A stretch of 64,000 nucleotides of DNA from Collinsella aerofaciens. Its GTDB lineage: Bacteria > Actinomycetota > Coriobacteriia > Coriobacteriales > Coriobacteriaceae. The stretch is from the NCBI RefSeq assembly GCF_002736145.1, contig NZ_CP024160.1, positions 2,046,001 to 2,110,000 on the forward strand. Direction: 5' to 3'. Positions 51,081 through 59,168 of this stretch are shown here, in pieces (within the stretch, counting starts at the first letter, position 1; the number at the start of each line of letters is the position of its first letter). The notes below the pieces were generated by a model. The model was given only the letters and a program-made list of their open reading frames with translations. It was not told the DNA's origin and made no database searches. The position numbers were made by a program, and so were the translations under genes.

Positions 51081-53205
51081 GCGTTTCTGGTCTAGACGCG
51101 TTTTGACGCGCCGTCCGAGCTGCCATCGCAAGCGAGGCGGCTTTATGGGTCGAGCCGGTATCGACCTGTTTATCGAAGACGGTGCCTACACCACGCTTTC
51201 CTCTGCCGTGGTCATCCTAGTGGTGCTCACGTTGCTGTTTTCGTCGACCGCGGCGATATGGAGCATGTCACGCGCCGGAGACACCCAGGTGGCGGCCGAT
51301 AGCGGTGCGCTGGCGGGCGCCAACGTGGTGTCGTCCTATCACACAGCCGCCACGGTGGTGGATGCGAGCATTTTGAGTTTGGGCCTGGCGGGGTTTGCCA
51401 CGATCGGCACCGGCTTGGTTGCCATTCTCATTCCAGGCGCCGAGGTTGTCGGTAGCGATATCATCGATACGGGAACCCAGATCATTAAAACGCGTAACAA
51501 GTTTGCCAAAAGCGCGGCAAAGGGCCTGCAAAAGATTGAGACCGCCTTGCCGTACCTGGTTGCCGCGCGTGCCATGCAGGCAGTATCGGCGCAGGATACC
51601 GACGGCGTGACCTATACCGGTACGGCGCTTGCCGTGCCCAGGACATCCGAGTCGGATTTTGTTGCGCTCGAAGGATCCGAAATCTCGACCGATGCCATTA
51701 AAGATGCGTCGGAAGATCTGGAGCGCGCGGCCGAGGAGCTACAAAAAGCATCGGAGGAGACGGCGAAGGCCAAAGAGCGCGCCTGGCTAGCGGATTGCGG
51801 TGGATCGGATAAAGGTTCGGTCGGCAGCTGTTCGTGTATGTGGGAGCGCGCAAAAAGCCTAACGGATCTCTCCGGTGTTCATAATCCGCATTACTCATCG
51901 AGCATTACGTGGGAGCCTCAAGTTGCTCTTGATCGCTCGAAGGACTACTACCATCGGCGTCTGGCAAATGAGAAGCCCCAAGGCTCGAGTGTCGAGATGA
52001 AGGCAGAGTCTGCGGCGCGTAAGGCGTTTTATACCTATGCGAGCGCGGAAGTCGATCGGGCATATATAACCGAGAACGGAGACAGGGTTTCCTCCTATAT
52101 TCCGCTGCTGCCGCGCAACTCTGATGAGGTTCGGGCGACGGAACTCTATACCGATGCGGTGTGGCCGACGAGCGTGAACGATGGCAAGGCGTATCTGCAT
52201 TACGGGACGACCTGCCCTAGCTATAAGAAAGGAACGCCGAGCGGATTTGCTTCGGTTGCCGATTACGATGGGCAAGATAAATGCAGCAAATGCCATTTTG
52301 GCGTTTCGTCGCTTGGTGCTGTTGCGGCGCCTTCAACCTCTATCGAAAACGGCTTCGAGTATCACTTTGACAAGTTTAAAGACGCCCTGGAGGACTACGT
52401 CGACTGTCGCAACAAGGAGCTTGAGCTCGAGCGTCAGACCGAGGACGAAGCCGACCGTGCGGGCAATGCGTTCGATACCGCCATCAAAGAACTATCCGGT
52501 GAGCGTCCGCGCATCGCCCCGCCCGGTCGCAACGGCGTGGTCGCCTTTGCGGTCTCGGGCGATGTCACGAGTCCCGACGAGCTCAACTCTTCGTTTAACA
52601 CGGCAGTTGAGCTTGGCGATCGTGGTGCAATTTCTGCTGCAGTGCTGGCGCCCGATGATGCGACGGCACAGAATAACGTTCTCTCGCGGTTTTTCTCGAC
52701 GCTGGAGGAGCGTTCGGGCGGCGTTGCCGGCGTGCTCGATGGCGTTATGGATGTTTGGGGCCGCCTGCTTGTGGGGTACGGAGACATCCAGGGTGCGGCC
52801 GACGAGCTTATGGGAGAGCTGATCGGTGGCTTGGGAGGGGGTGGCGGCGCGTTGGGTTCCATCGCGTCCTGGCTCGGTGACACCGTCTCGTCCTCCGTGG
52901 CGGCGCTGGGACTCGAACCATGCGATTTACGTCTGCGAAAACCGGTGCTGACCGATACCGCCAATGTCATCAAAAGTCCGGGGTCCGATATCGCGGGCAT
53001 CTCCAAAACTCAAAATACCCTGCGAAAAATCCCCTTGGGCGTGACTGACCCCAAGGCACTTTGCGAGGCCTTGGAATATCACGTCGAGCGCACCATCAGC
53101 GGCGCGGTGTTCACGCTTGCGGAGATCCCGCTGCCGGGAGGCGGCTCCATCCCGCTCACTGTCGATGTTGCCACGCTGGTGGGAGCTTTTGGCGGTGGGT
53201 CGTAA
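51052..53205 (+). CDS. TadG-like membrane protein
   Basis: 717 residues. An Arg-rich N-terminus, then AYTTLSSAVVILVVLTLLFSSTAAIWSMSRAGDTQVAADSGALAGANVV, which matches the Tad-like/TadG opening (membrane helix followed by a VAADSGALAGA motif). Then another hydrophobic stretch, a predicted coiled coil (EDLERAAEELQKASEETAKAKERAW), two Cys-rich patches (CGGSDKGSVGSCSCMW and CSKCHFG) and a long outer domain. The ATG at 51052 has GGAGGGAG upstream and overlaps the TadE gene. It may be displayed at the pilus base or tip. Confidence 0.82.
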   Translation: MVRGLLHGIKRFWSRRVLTRRPSCHRKRGGFMGRAGIDLFIEDGAYTTLSSAVVILVVLTLLFSSTAAIWSMSRAGDTQVAADSGALAGANVVSSYHTAATVVDASILSLGLAGFATIGTGLVAILIPGAEVVGSDIIDTGTQIIKTRNKFAKSAAKGLQKIETALPYLVAARAMQAVSAQDTDGVTYTGTALAVPRTSESDFVALEGSEISTDAIKDASEDLERAAEELQKASEETAKAKERAWLADCGGSDKGSVGSCSCMWERAKSLTDLSGVHNPHYSSSITWEPQVALDRSKDYYHRRLANEKPQGSSVEMKAESAARKAFYTYASAEVDRAYITENGDRVSSYIPLLPRNSDEVRATELYTDAVWPTSVNDGKAYLHYGTTCPSYKKGTPSGFASVADYDGQDKCSKCHFGVSSLGAVAAPSTSIENGFEYHFDKFKDALEDYVDCRNKELELERQTEDEADRAGNAFDTAIKELSGERPRIAPPGRNGVVAFAVSGDVTSPDELNSSFNTAVELGDRGAISAAVLAPDDATAQNNVLSRFFSTLEERSGGVAGVLDGVMDVWGRLLVGYGDIQGAADELMGELIGGLGGGGGALGSIASWLGDTVSSSVAALGLEPCDLRLRKPVLTDTANVIKSPGSDIAGISKTQNTLRKIPLGVTDPKALCEALEYHVERTISGAVFTLAEIPLPGGGSIPLTVDVATLVGAFGGGS

Positions 53206-53681
53206 TGGGCATTCGCGCGGGCTTGCGCGAGGAGCGTGCCCAGGCGACGGTCGAGATGGCCGTGGTCACGCCTGTCCTGCTCGTGCTGGCTCTCGTCGCG
53301 TACAACGTTATGATCTTTGCCGGCGCGGTCGCGCGCTTCGACCGCGTGGTGCCCGACATCGTGCTGGCGCACGCCGTGGCGCCGGGCGGGGAGGGTGACG
53401 AGAGCTCCATTGACGCTTCCGCGACCGTTCAAGCTCAGATTCAGGATGCCATGGAGAGATATGACCTACAGGTTGAGGTCTCGAGCGAGCAAGGCGCGGC
53501 GTCATCGGATGGTGGCCTGCTCTCTCTTTCTGGCACGTTTAGGACCTATACCTGCACCATGCACTACGAGCCGTGGCCGAGTTCGCTGAGCATCGCCGGC
53601 GTTTCGCTGGGGGCGCCGGCCGTGCTCACGCATGAGCGCGCGGTGACGGTCGATCCATGGCGTCCGGGGGTGGTCATGTGA
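53205..53681 (+). CDS. TadE-like minor pilin
   Basis: 158 residues. EERAQATVEMAVVTPVLLVLALVAYNVMIF is the TadE processing site and helix. A short outer domain with one Cys follows. The start overlaps the previous stop (TAATG). Confidence 0.85.
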   Translation: MGIRAGLREERAQATVEMAVVTPVLLVLALVAYNVMIFAGAVARFDRVVPDIVLAHAVAPGGEGDESSIDASATVQAQIQDAMERYDLQVEVSSEQGAASSDGGLLSLSGTFRTYTCTMHYEPWPSSLSIAGVSLGAPAVLTHERAVTVDPWRPGVVM

Positions 53682-54037
53682 CCGCGGTCTCGTCCTATAT
53701 CGCCTACGCGCGGGCGCTCAACAGGTTGGGCTGGACGCCGGCCGAGTTTGTGGTGGCGGAGTCGTTTACCGTGCGTCTGCGCGGCATGCTGGGACGGCGT
53801 CCGATTGCCGCCAGCGGACTGCCGTTTGTCATGGCGTTTCCGCGCTGCTTCTCGGTTCACACCTGCCTTATGACCTATCCCATCGACATCGCCTTTATCG
53901 ATCGCAACGGCAATGTCCTTGCTTGCTGCGAAAACGTTCGCCCCTGGCGCACGTGCTCCCACCCAGGCGCCTGGGCAGTACTGGAGCGGCCTTCCATACT
54001 CGCTATACCTCCCGCCCTCCAACAAGTGCCGGCGTAA
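53678..54037 (+). CDS. DUF192-domain protein
   Basis: 119 residues. FTVRLRGMLGRRP...GLPFVMAFPRCFSVHTCLMTYPIDIAFIDRNGNVL matches DUF192 (the F...R..GLM....L....M.F.....V..WM....PLD..F.D..G.V pattern). A GTG start at 53678 overlaps the previous stop (GTGA) and has GGGGGTGG upstream. DUF192 genes are often found at Tad loci; the role is unknown. Confidence 0.85.
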   Translation: MTAVSSYIAYARALNRLGWTPAEFVVAESFTVRLRGMLGRRPIAASGLPFVMAFPRCFSVHTCLMTYPIDIAFIDRNGNVLACCENVRPWRTCSHPGAWAVLERPSILAIPPALQQVPA

Positions 54038-54095
54038 GAATTGGCGACAGCGGACTTTCGTCATACGAAATTTGGTAAGATGGAGGAGAAGATGC

Positions 54096-54363
54096 ATGGA
54101 TGTTGAGATCCATCCGAACGCCAAAAAAACACTTGACGGAAAAGCAGGTGCTTGGTGCCTGGTTCGCGGTTACTGAGTGCATTCGCCGCGAGTCGGAGGA
54201 CGAGCCGCCGAGATGGCTTGCCATTGGATGGCTTCCAGATGGTCGAAGTGTGGAACTTGTTGCGGTCGAACTAATTCGTGGATGGCTCATTATTCATGCC
54301 CTGTCTCCGGTTCAGAAGAAATTCTGGCAAGAGATCGAGCGAGCTCGGCAGAGGGGTCGATGA
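54096..54363 (+). pseudogene. Small toxin-like gene with a frame change in an A7 run
   Basis: From ATG 54096, which follows GGAGG, the frame reads MDVEIHPNAKK and then leaves the family pattern and stops at 54174. From the A7 run (54123-54129) onward, another frame reads KKHLTEKQVLGAWFAVTECIRRESEDEPPRWLAIGWLPDGRSVELVAVELIRGWLIIHALSPVQKKFW. Joined across the run they give one protein of about 88 residues resembling MDxEIHPNALKH-type toxin proteins paired with CopG-like antitoxins. Alternatively translation starts at ATG 54100 in the second frame, giving an intact 87-residue protein with an altered N-terminus. A missing or extra A, slippage control or a sequencing error are all possible. Confidence 0.6.
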
Positions 54364-54647
54364 TGGGCAAGACGTATACGGCCGCTAATGGTCAGGTTGT
54401 AACGGATGAAATGATTGACGCGTGGTGCGAGTCGTACGAGCGCGGAGAGTTTCCGGATGGCGAACACACCGTTGGTGGGATCGTGCGTGGACGGCCCCCG
54501 CTCTCAGGTGAGGGGACGGCAACGCTGTCGGTCAAGATTCCTCTGGGAATGAAGGAGGCCATTCGTCGACGGGCGGCTGCCGAGGGGATGACGCCAAGTG
54601 AGTTTGCCCGTGCGGCTCTGAGCGAAAAACTTCTTGCTGCCGGCTGA
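54360..54647 (+). CDS. Ribbon-helix-helix antitoxin-like protein
   Basis: 95 residues. The C-terminal part (GTATLSVKIPLGMKEAIRRRAAAEGMTPSEFARAALSEKLLAA) is a CopG/Arc-type ribbon-helix-helix DNA-binding domain. It overlaps the toxin-like gene as ATGA, so the two are coupled. It probably neutralises the toxin and represses the pair. Confidence 0.82.
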   Translation: MMGKTYTAANGQVVTDEMIDAWCESYERGEFPDGEHTVGGIVRGRPPLSGEGTATLSVKIPLGMKEAIRRRAAAEGMTPSEFARAALSEKLLAAG

Positions 54648-54710
54648 TGCCTCTGACGTGCCGATTTATAGAACCGAGGCTGTGCTCAAAAACTTTTTTA
54701 AAATTCTCGG

Positions 54711-54738
54711 TTGACCGGAACGCGTCCTTGGTTATACT
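54711..54738 (+). promoter_or_regulatory. Promoter of tRNA-Phe
   Basis: TTGACC (54711-54716), 16 nt, TATACT (54733-54738); the tRNA starts at 54771. Confidence 0.75.
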
Positions 54739-54770
54739 AATCAAGCCTTGAAACAAGGCACACCTCAAAT

Positions 54771-54825
<55 letters not shown>

Positions 54826-54843
<18 letters not shown>

Positions 54844-54888
54844 CCTTGAATTGACTAGGACCTCTGCAAAGGGGTCCTTTTCTTTTAT
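54826..54888 (+). repeat. 63-bp direct repeat, copy 1 (tRNA-Phe 3' end plus terminator)
   Basis: It runs from CGATTCCC in the T-arm through the tRNA end and the terminator hairpin AGGACC...GGGTCCT with TTTTCTTTT. It is identical to 55012-55074. This is the pattern left by an integrative element that uses a tRNA 3' end as attachment site. Confidence 0.88.
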
Positions 54889-54901
54889 ACAGCCCCCACA
54901 T

Positions 54902-55018
54902 GGAATCGAACCCCGTGAGGGCGCGGAGCTGAGTAAACGCGTAAGCGTTTGCCAGCGCAGCTCGCAAGGCGCGTAAGCGCCACAGCGGTCCGTCCGCGCA
55001 GCGCGCGGACGCGATTCC
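54902..55018. repeat. Structured multi-hairpin insert between the tRNA-Phe repeats
   Basis: Outer stem GGAATCG (54902-54908) with CGATTCC (55012-55018). Inside are GAGCTG/CAGCTC (54926-54931, 54958-54963) enclosing AAACGC-GTAA-GCGTTT (54935-54950), then GGCGC-GTAA-GCGCC (54968-54981), then GTCCGCGC/GCGCGGAC (54992-54999, 55003-55010). Two loops are GTAA (GNRA type). No ORF. Confidence 0.65.
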
Positions 55019-55074
55019 CTTCCCCGCCACCTTGAATTGACTAGGACCTCTGCAAAGGGGTCCTTTTCTTTTAT
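55012..55074 (+). repeat. 63-bp direct repeat, copy 2
   Basis: Exact copy of 54826-54888, 186 nt downstream. It carries only the tRNA 3' part, so it is not a tRNA gene. Confidence 0.88.
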
Positions 55075-55086
55075 CGAGGGCTCTGC

Positions 55087-55256
55087 GAAACTGCGTCCCG
55101 GAATTTGGCTTCAGAGTGGGATGCGTTTTCCGCTTTGAGGCCGCTTGGGAAAGCGCGACCCGGAATCCGGCGTCAGAATGGGATGTGCTTTCCTTTTGCG
55201 GTCTTTGGCGGAAACTGCGTCCCAGATCCCGCGCTCAGAACGGGATGCGCTTTCCG
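55087..55256. repeat. Three tandem 62-bp palindromic repeats
   Basis: Units begin at 55087 (GAAACTGCGTCCC), 55149 (GAAAGCGCGACCC) and 55211 (GAAACTGCGTCCC). Each ends its core with GGGATGYGYTTTCC-like sequence, so every unit is an inverted repeat around a GGAAT..GGC.TCAGA centre. The spacing is exactly 62 nt twice. They lie upstream of the GH5-like gene. Confidence 0.8.
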
Positions 55257-55443
55257 GCGCGTACTTCCGACGTGCGTGCACATCTCGGCGCGCCATCTCG
55301 GGCCCGCTCAGACATTCCTCCCGCTTTTGCGCCACTTTACAGACCGTTCGGTCGTCTGTCCGCACGCGCGGGTATACTCAAAACGATACTTTTCCTATGC
55401 AATACGATGCAGGCTCGGCCTGCACGATCCGAAGGGGGCAGTG

Positions 55444-56505
55444 ATGGAGAGGATACTCGGCGTTAATCTCTCTGGCTGGTTTATTCCCGAGCCTTGGGTG
55501 ACCCCGTCGCTATACGCGGCGACCGGTGCATCCAATGCGGCCGAGCTGCAGGAGGCCATGGGCACCGCCGCCTATAACGAGCGCATGCGCCGTCATTACG
55601 AGACGTTTGTGAGCGAGGATGATTTCCGTCGCATGGCGCAGATCGGTCTCAACGCCGTGCGCCTGCCGGTGCCTTGGTATGCCTTTGGCTCACAGGAGTC
55701 CGATGCCTCCTACATCTCGGTTGTCGATTACATCGACCGCGCGATTGAGTGGGCTGCCAAGTACAACATTCGCGTGCTGCTTGACCTGGCAACTGTGCCC
55801 GGTGGCCAGGGCGATTCCAACGATTCGCCCGCCACGCCGGAGGCTGTTGCCGAGTGGCATTCGTCCACTAACGGCCGCCATGTCGCACTCGACGTGCTCG
55901 AGCGCTTGGCCGAGCGTTACGGCGAGGCCGAGAGCCTGCTGGGCATTGAGCTGCTGGATACGCCGCAGATGAGTGTCCGCAAGAGTCTCTTTGCCATGAC
56001 GGATGGCATTCCGGCTCACTACCTGCGCAATTTCTATCGCGATGCCTACGAGCTCGTCCGTTCGTATATGCCCGAGGATAAGATCGTCGTCTTTTCGTCT
56101 TCGGGGCATCCCAGCGAGTGGAAGCATTTTATGCGCGGCGCCAAGTACAAGAACGTCTACATGGACCTTCACCTGTACCATTACCGCGACGAGTATGCGC
56201 TCGATATCACGAGCCCCCGCGGGCTGACGACGGCGATTTCCCGTAACAAGCGCGAGCTTAAAGAAGCGATTTCGACTGGGTTCCCCGTGCTGGTGGGCGA
56301 ATGGTCGGGCGCGGCGATTTTTGCCAACTCGTCGGTTACGCCCGAAGGCCGCAATGCCTACGAGCGCGTGTTTATCGCCAATCAGCTGGCTTCGTTTGCG
56401 CCGGCTGCCGGTTGGTTCTTCCAAACGTGGAAGACCGAGAAGCGCATTGCAGCATGGGACGCCCGCGCGGCGCTCGGTACGCTCGAGCGCGGCATGATTG
56501 AATAG
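55444..56505 (+). CDS. GH5-family (exo-beta-1,3-glucanase-like) protein lacking the acid/base Glu
   Basis: 353 residues, a TIM barrel of glycoside hydrolase 5. The start, ILGVNLSGWFIPEPWVTPSLY, matches the [20 protein letters not shown] opening of exo-1,3-glucanases. Conserved: Arg in NAVRLPVPWYAF, His/Tyr in MDLHLYHY, and the nucleophile Glu in VGEWSGAA (residue 286). Changed: the acid/base NEP motif reads DTP (GIELLDTPQ, Thr at 173), and the usual DLHGAPG reads DLATVPG. No signal peptide. So it may be a non-catalytic or altered cytoplasmic relative. The ATG at 55444 has GAAGGGGG upstream. Confidence 0.82.
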   Translation: MERILGVNLSGWFIPEPWVTPSLYAATGASNAAELQEAMGTAAYNERMRRHYETFVSEDDFRRMAQIGLNAVRLPVPWYAFGSQESDASYISVVDYIDRAIEWAAKYNIRVLLDLATVPGGQGDSNDSPATPEAVAEWHSSTNGRHVALDVLERLAERYGEAESLLGIELLDTPQMSVRKSLFAMTDGIPAHYLRNFYRDAYELVRSYMPEDKIVVFSSSGHPSEWKHFMRGAKYKNVYMDLHLYHYRDEYALDITSPRGLTTAISRNKRELKEAISTGFPVLVGEWSGAAIFANSSVTPEGRNAYERVFIANQLASFAPAAGWFFQTWKTEKRIAAWDARAALGTLERGMIE

Positions 56506-56511
56506 GTTGAT

Positions 56512-57390
56512 ATGACGCAAAACAGCGCCCATACGGGCAAACTCTATGTGGTCGGCACGCCCATCGGCAACCTGGGCGACCTGTCCCCGCGCGTTGGCGA
56601 AGCCTTTGCCGCTGCCGATGTCATCTGCTGCGAAGACACGCGTGTGACGTCAAAGCTGCTGATGCACCTGGGCATTTCCAAGCCGCTTGTCCGTTGCGAC
56701 GAGAATGTGATCGCCAACCGCGCCGCCGGCCTGGTCGACCGTCTGCTGGCGGGGGAGACCCTCGCCTTTGCCTCGGACGCCGGCATGCCGAGCGTGTCCG
56801 ATCCCGGCCAGGCGCTGGTCGAGGCGGCGCGTGAGGCCGATGTGCCCGTCGAAGTTATTCCCGGGCCTTCTGCTTGCGTCACGGCGCTCGTTTCGTCCGG
56901 CATTCCCTGCGAGCATTTTTTCTTCGAGGGCTTTTTGGGCCGAAAGCACGGCGACCGCGTGCGCCGTTTACAGCGCCTTGCCGTGGTGCCCGGCGCACTC
57001 ATCTTCTACGAGTCTCCACATCGCATCGTGGCGACGCTCGAGGCCGTGGCGGAGGTCTTTCCCCAGCGTGAGGTTGCCGTCTGCCGCGAACTCACCAAGC
57101 TGCACGAGGAGGTCTTGCGCGGGCCCGCCGCCCAGCTTGCCGAGGAGCTGTGTGCTCGCGGCGAGGTAAAGGGCGAGATTGCGCTGGTCATCGCGCCGCC
57201 GAGCGAGGACGAAGAGGCCGGTATCGCGCCGGTTGGCGCCGCGGCAGCGGATCCCGACGAGGCCCTGCGCGAGGATATCCGCGCCGCGCTCGAGGAGGGG
57301 GAGCCCGCGTCTGCGGTGGCCAAGCGCCTGTCTCAGAAGTATTCGCGCCGCAAGCGCGATGTCTATGCCATGGTGCTCGATATGCAATAG
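56512..57390 (+). CDS. rsmI: 16S rRNA C1402 2'-O-methyltransferase
   Basis: 292 residues. It starts KLYVVGTPIGNLGDLSPRVGEAFAAADVICCEDTRVTSKLL, with the FASDAGMPSVSDPG and IPGPSACVTALVSSGIP motifs of the tetrapyrrole-methylase-like fold. A C-terminal helical tail of about 50 residues has SQKYSRRKRDVYAMVLDM. It follows the GH5-like gene by 6 nt and precedes metG. Confidence 0.95.
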   Translation: MTQNSAHTGKLYVVGTPIGNLGDLSPRVGEAFAAADVICCEDTRVTSKLLMHLGISKPLVRCDENVIANRAAGLVDRLLAGETLAFASDAGMPSVSDPGQALVEAAREADVPVEVIPGPSACVTALVSSGIPCEHFFFEGFLGRKHGDRVRRLQRLAVVPGALIFYESPHRIVATLEAVAEVFPQREVAVCRELTKLHEEVLRGPAAQLAEELCARGEVKGEIALVIAPPSEDEEAGIAPVGAAAADPDEALREDIRAALEEGEPASAVAKRLSQKYSRRKRDVYAMVLDMQ

Positions 57391-57459
57391 ATGGAGGATA
57401 TCCAGCCCTTGCGCTAGAATCATCCTCTGTATGCAACGTTTTTCTGGAGGACAAACCCC

Positions 57460-59061
57460 ATGGATCAAAGCAAGCCTTCGTTCTTTATCACGACGCCCAT
57501 CTACTACGTCAACGCCGATCCGCACCTGGGCACGGCTTATTCCACCATCATCGCCGACGTTCAGGCTCGCTATCGCCGCTCCGCCGGCTATAACGTCAAG
57601 TTCCTGACCGGCATGGACGAGCACGGCGAGAAGGTCGCCGAGGCCGCAGCCAAGCACAACATGACGCCGCAGGAGTGGACCGATAGCCAGGCCCCGCACT
57701 TCAAGGAGCTTTGGAGCAAGCTCGAGATTTCCAACGACGACTTCATCCGCACCACCGAGCCGCGCCAACATCATGCCGTGCAGTACCTGTGGGAGCGCAT
57801 GAAGGAGTCCGGCTACCTGTATAAGGGCAGCTACGACGGCTGGTATTGCGTGCCTGACGAGACCTACTTTACCGATACGCAGGTCCAGAAGGGCGACGAG
57901 GAGTACGGCAGCGTCGGCCAGCACCTGTGCCCCGACTGCCACCGTCCGCTTGAGCGCGTGCAGGAGGAGTCCTACTTCTTCAAGCTTTCCGCCTTCCAGG
58001 ACAAGCTGCTTAAGCTCTATGACGAGCATCCCGACTTTGTCGAGCCTGCGTTCCGCATGAACGAGGTTCGCAGCTTTGTCGAGGGCGGCCTTAACGACCT
58101 TTCCGTGAGCCGTACGAGCTTTGACTGGGGCATTCAGGTCCCGTTTGACGAGGGTCACGTGACCTACGTGTGGTTCGATGCGCTGCTCAACTATATGACG
58201 GCCGTCGGCTACGGTGTCGACACCGACGAGGCGCGTGCCGAGCTGGCCTATCGCTGGCCCGCGCAGTTCCACATCGTGGGCAAGGACATCATCCGCTTCC
58301 ACTGCGTCATTTGGCCTGCCATGCTCATGGCCATCGGCGAGGCCCTGCCCGAGCACGTCTTTGCCCACGGCTTCCTGACCGTGCGCAATGCCGAGACTGG
58401 CAAGGCCGAGAAGATGTCCAAGAGCCGCGGCAACGCCATCGCTCCGCAGGACGTTATCGACATGCTGGGCGTCGAGGGCTATCGCTACTACTTCATGACC
58501 GACGTCGTCCCCGGCACCGACGGTGCCATCAGCTTCGACCGCATGGAGCAGGTCTACAACGCCGACCTGGCCAACAGCTGGGGCAACCTCATCTCGCGTT
58601 CGCTCAACATGAGCGGCAAGTATTTTGATGGTTGCGCGCCCGCCAAGCCCGCATCGTTCGATGCGTTCGACAACCCGCTGGCAAAGATCGCCGATGGTCT
58701 GGTCGAGCGCTACATGGCCAAGATGGACGTGCTCGATTACGGCGGAGCCAAGGACGAGGTCATGGAGCTCATCCATGCCGCCAACCACTACATCGAGGAC
58801 TCTGAGCCTTGGGCACTTGCCAAGGACGAGGCCAAGGCTGACGAGCTGGCGTTTGTGATCTACAACCTGCTCGAGGCCATCCGCATTGCCGCCCACCTGC
58901 TGATGCCGCTCATGCCTCAGACCTCTGCCGAGGCCCTGCGCCGCCTGTCCTGCGAGGACGAGGCCGCGACCGACGACCTCAAGGGCATTTGCGCTTGGGG
59001 CCTGCTTGCCGGTGGTCAGCCTGTCGAGAAGGGCGAGCCGCTGTTCCCGCGTCTGGGCTAA
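57460..59061 (+). CDS. metG: Methionyl-tRNA synthetase
   Basis: 533 residues. Class I signatures: HLGT in TPIYYVNADPHLGTAYSTIIADV (HIGH position) and KMSKS in KAEKMSKSRGNAI. A single CPDCH pair remains in the zinc-knuckle region (LCPDCHRPLE). The C-terminal tRNA-binding (dimerisation) OB domain is absent, so it is the short form. No T-box is seen upstream, unlike pheST. Confidence 0.96.
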   Translation: MDQSKPSFFITTPIYYVNADPHLGTAYSTIIADVQARYRRSAGYNVKFLTGMDEHGEKVAEAAAKHNMTPQEWTDSQAPHFKELWSKLEISNDDFIRTTEPRQHHAVQYLWERMKESGYLYKGSYDGWYCVPDETYFTDTQVQKGDEEYGSVGQHLCPDCHRPLERVQEESYFFKLSAFQDKLLKLYDEHPDFVEPAFRMNEVRSFVEGGLNDLSVSRTSFDWGIQVPFDEGHVTYVWFDALLNYMTAVGYGVDTDEARAELAYRWPAQFHIVGKDIIRFHCVIWPAMLMAIGEALPEHVFAHGFLTVRNAETGKAEKMSKSRGNAIAPQDVIDMLGVEGYRYYFMTDVVPGTDGAISFDRMEQVYNADLANSWGNLISRSLNMSGKYFDGCAPAKPASFDAFDNPLAKIADGLVERYMAKMDVLDYGGAKDEVMELIHAANHYIEDSEPWALAKDEAKADELAFVIYNLLEAIRIAAHLLMPLMPQTSAEALRRLSCEDEAATDDLKGICAWGLLAGGQPVEKGEPLFPRLG

Positions 59062-59099
59062 GACGCAGCGCGCCATATCGGCAATTTGCTGTTTAGCTG

Positions 59100-59137
59100 T
59101 AAGGGCATGGCCGCCACGGTCCATGCCCTTTTGTTTC
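59100..59137 (+). terminator. Terminator of metG
   Basis: AAGGGCATGG (59101-59110) pairs with CCATGCCCTT (59121-59130), followed by TTGTTT. Confidence 0.82.
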
Positions 59138-59168
59138 AAGACGCCGCCATCATGCTAAGGAGGCAACC

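Noticed and set aside
55012-55074. A second tRNA gene after tRNA-Phe
   Set aside because: Only the 3' part of the tRNA is repeated; there is no 5' half or anticodon arm.
55087-55256. CRISPR array, because of regular spacing
   Set aside because: Only three units, each a long degenerate palindrome without unique spacers, and no cas genes in the window.
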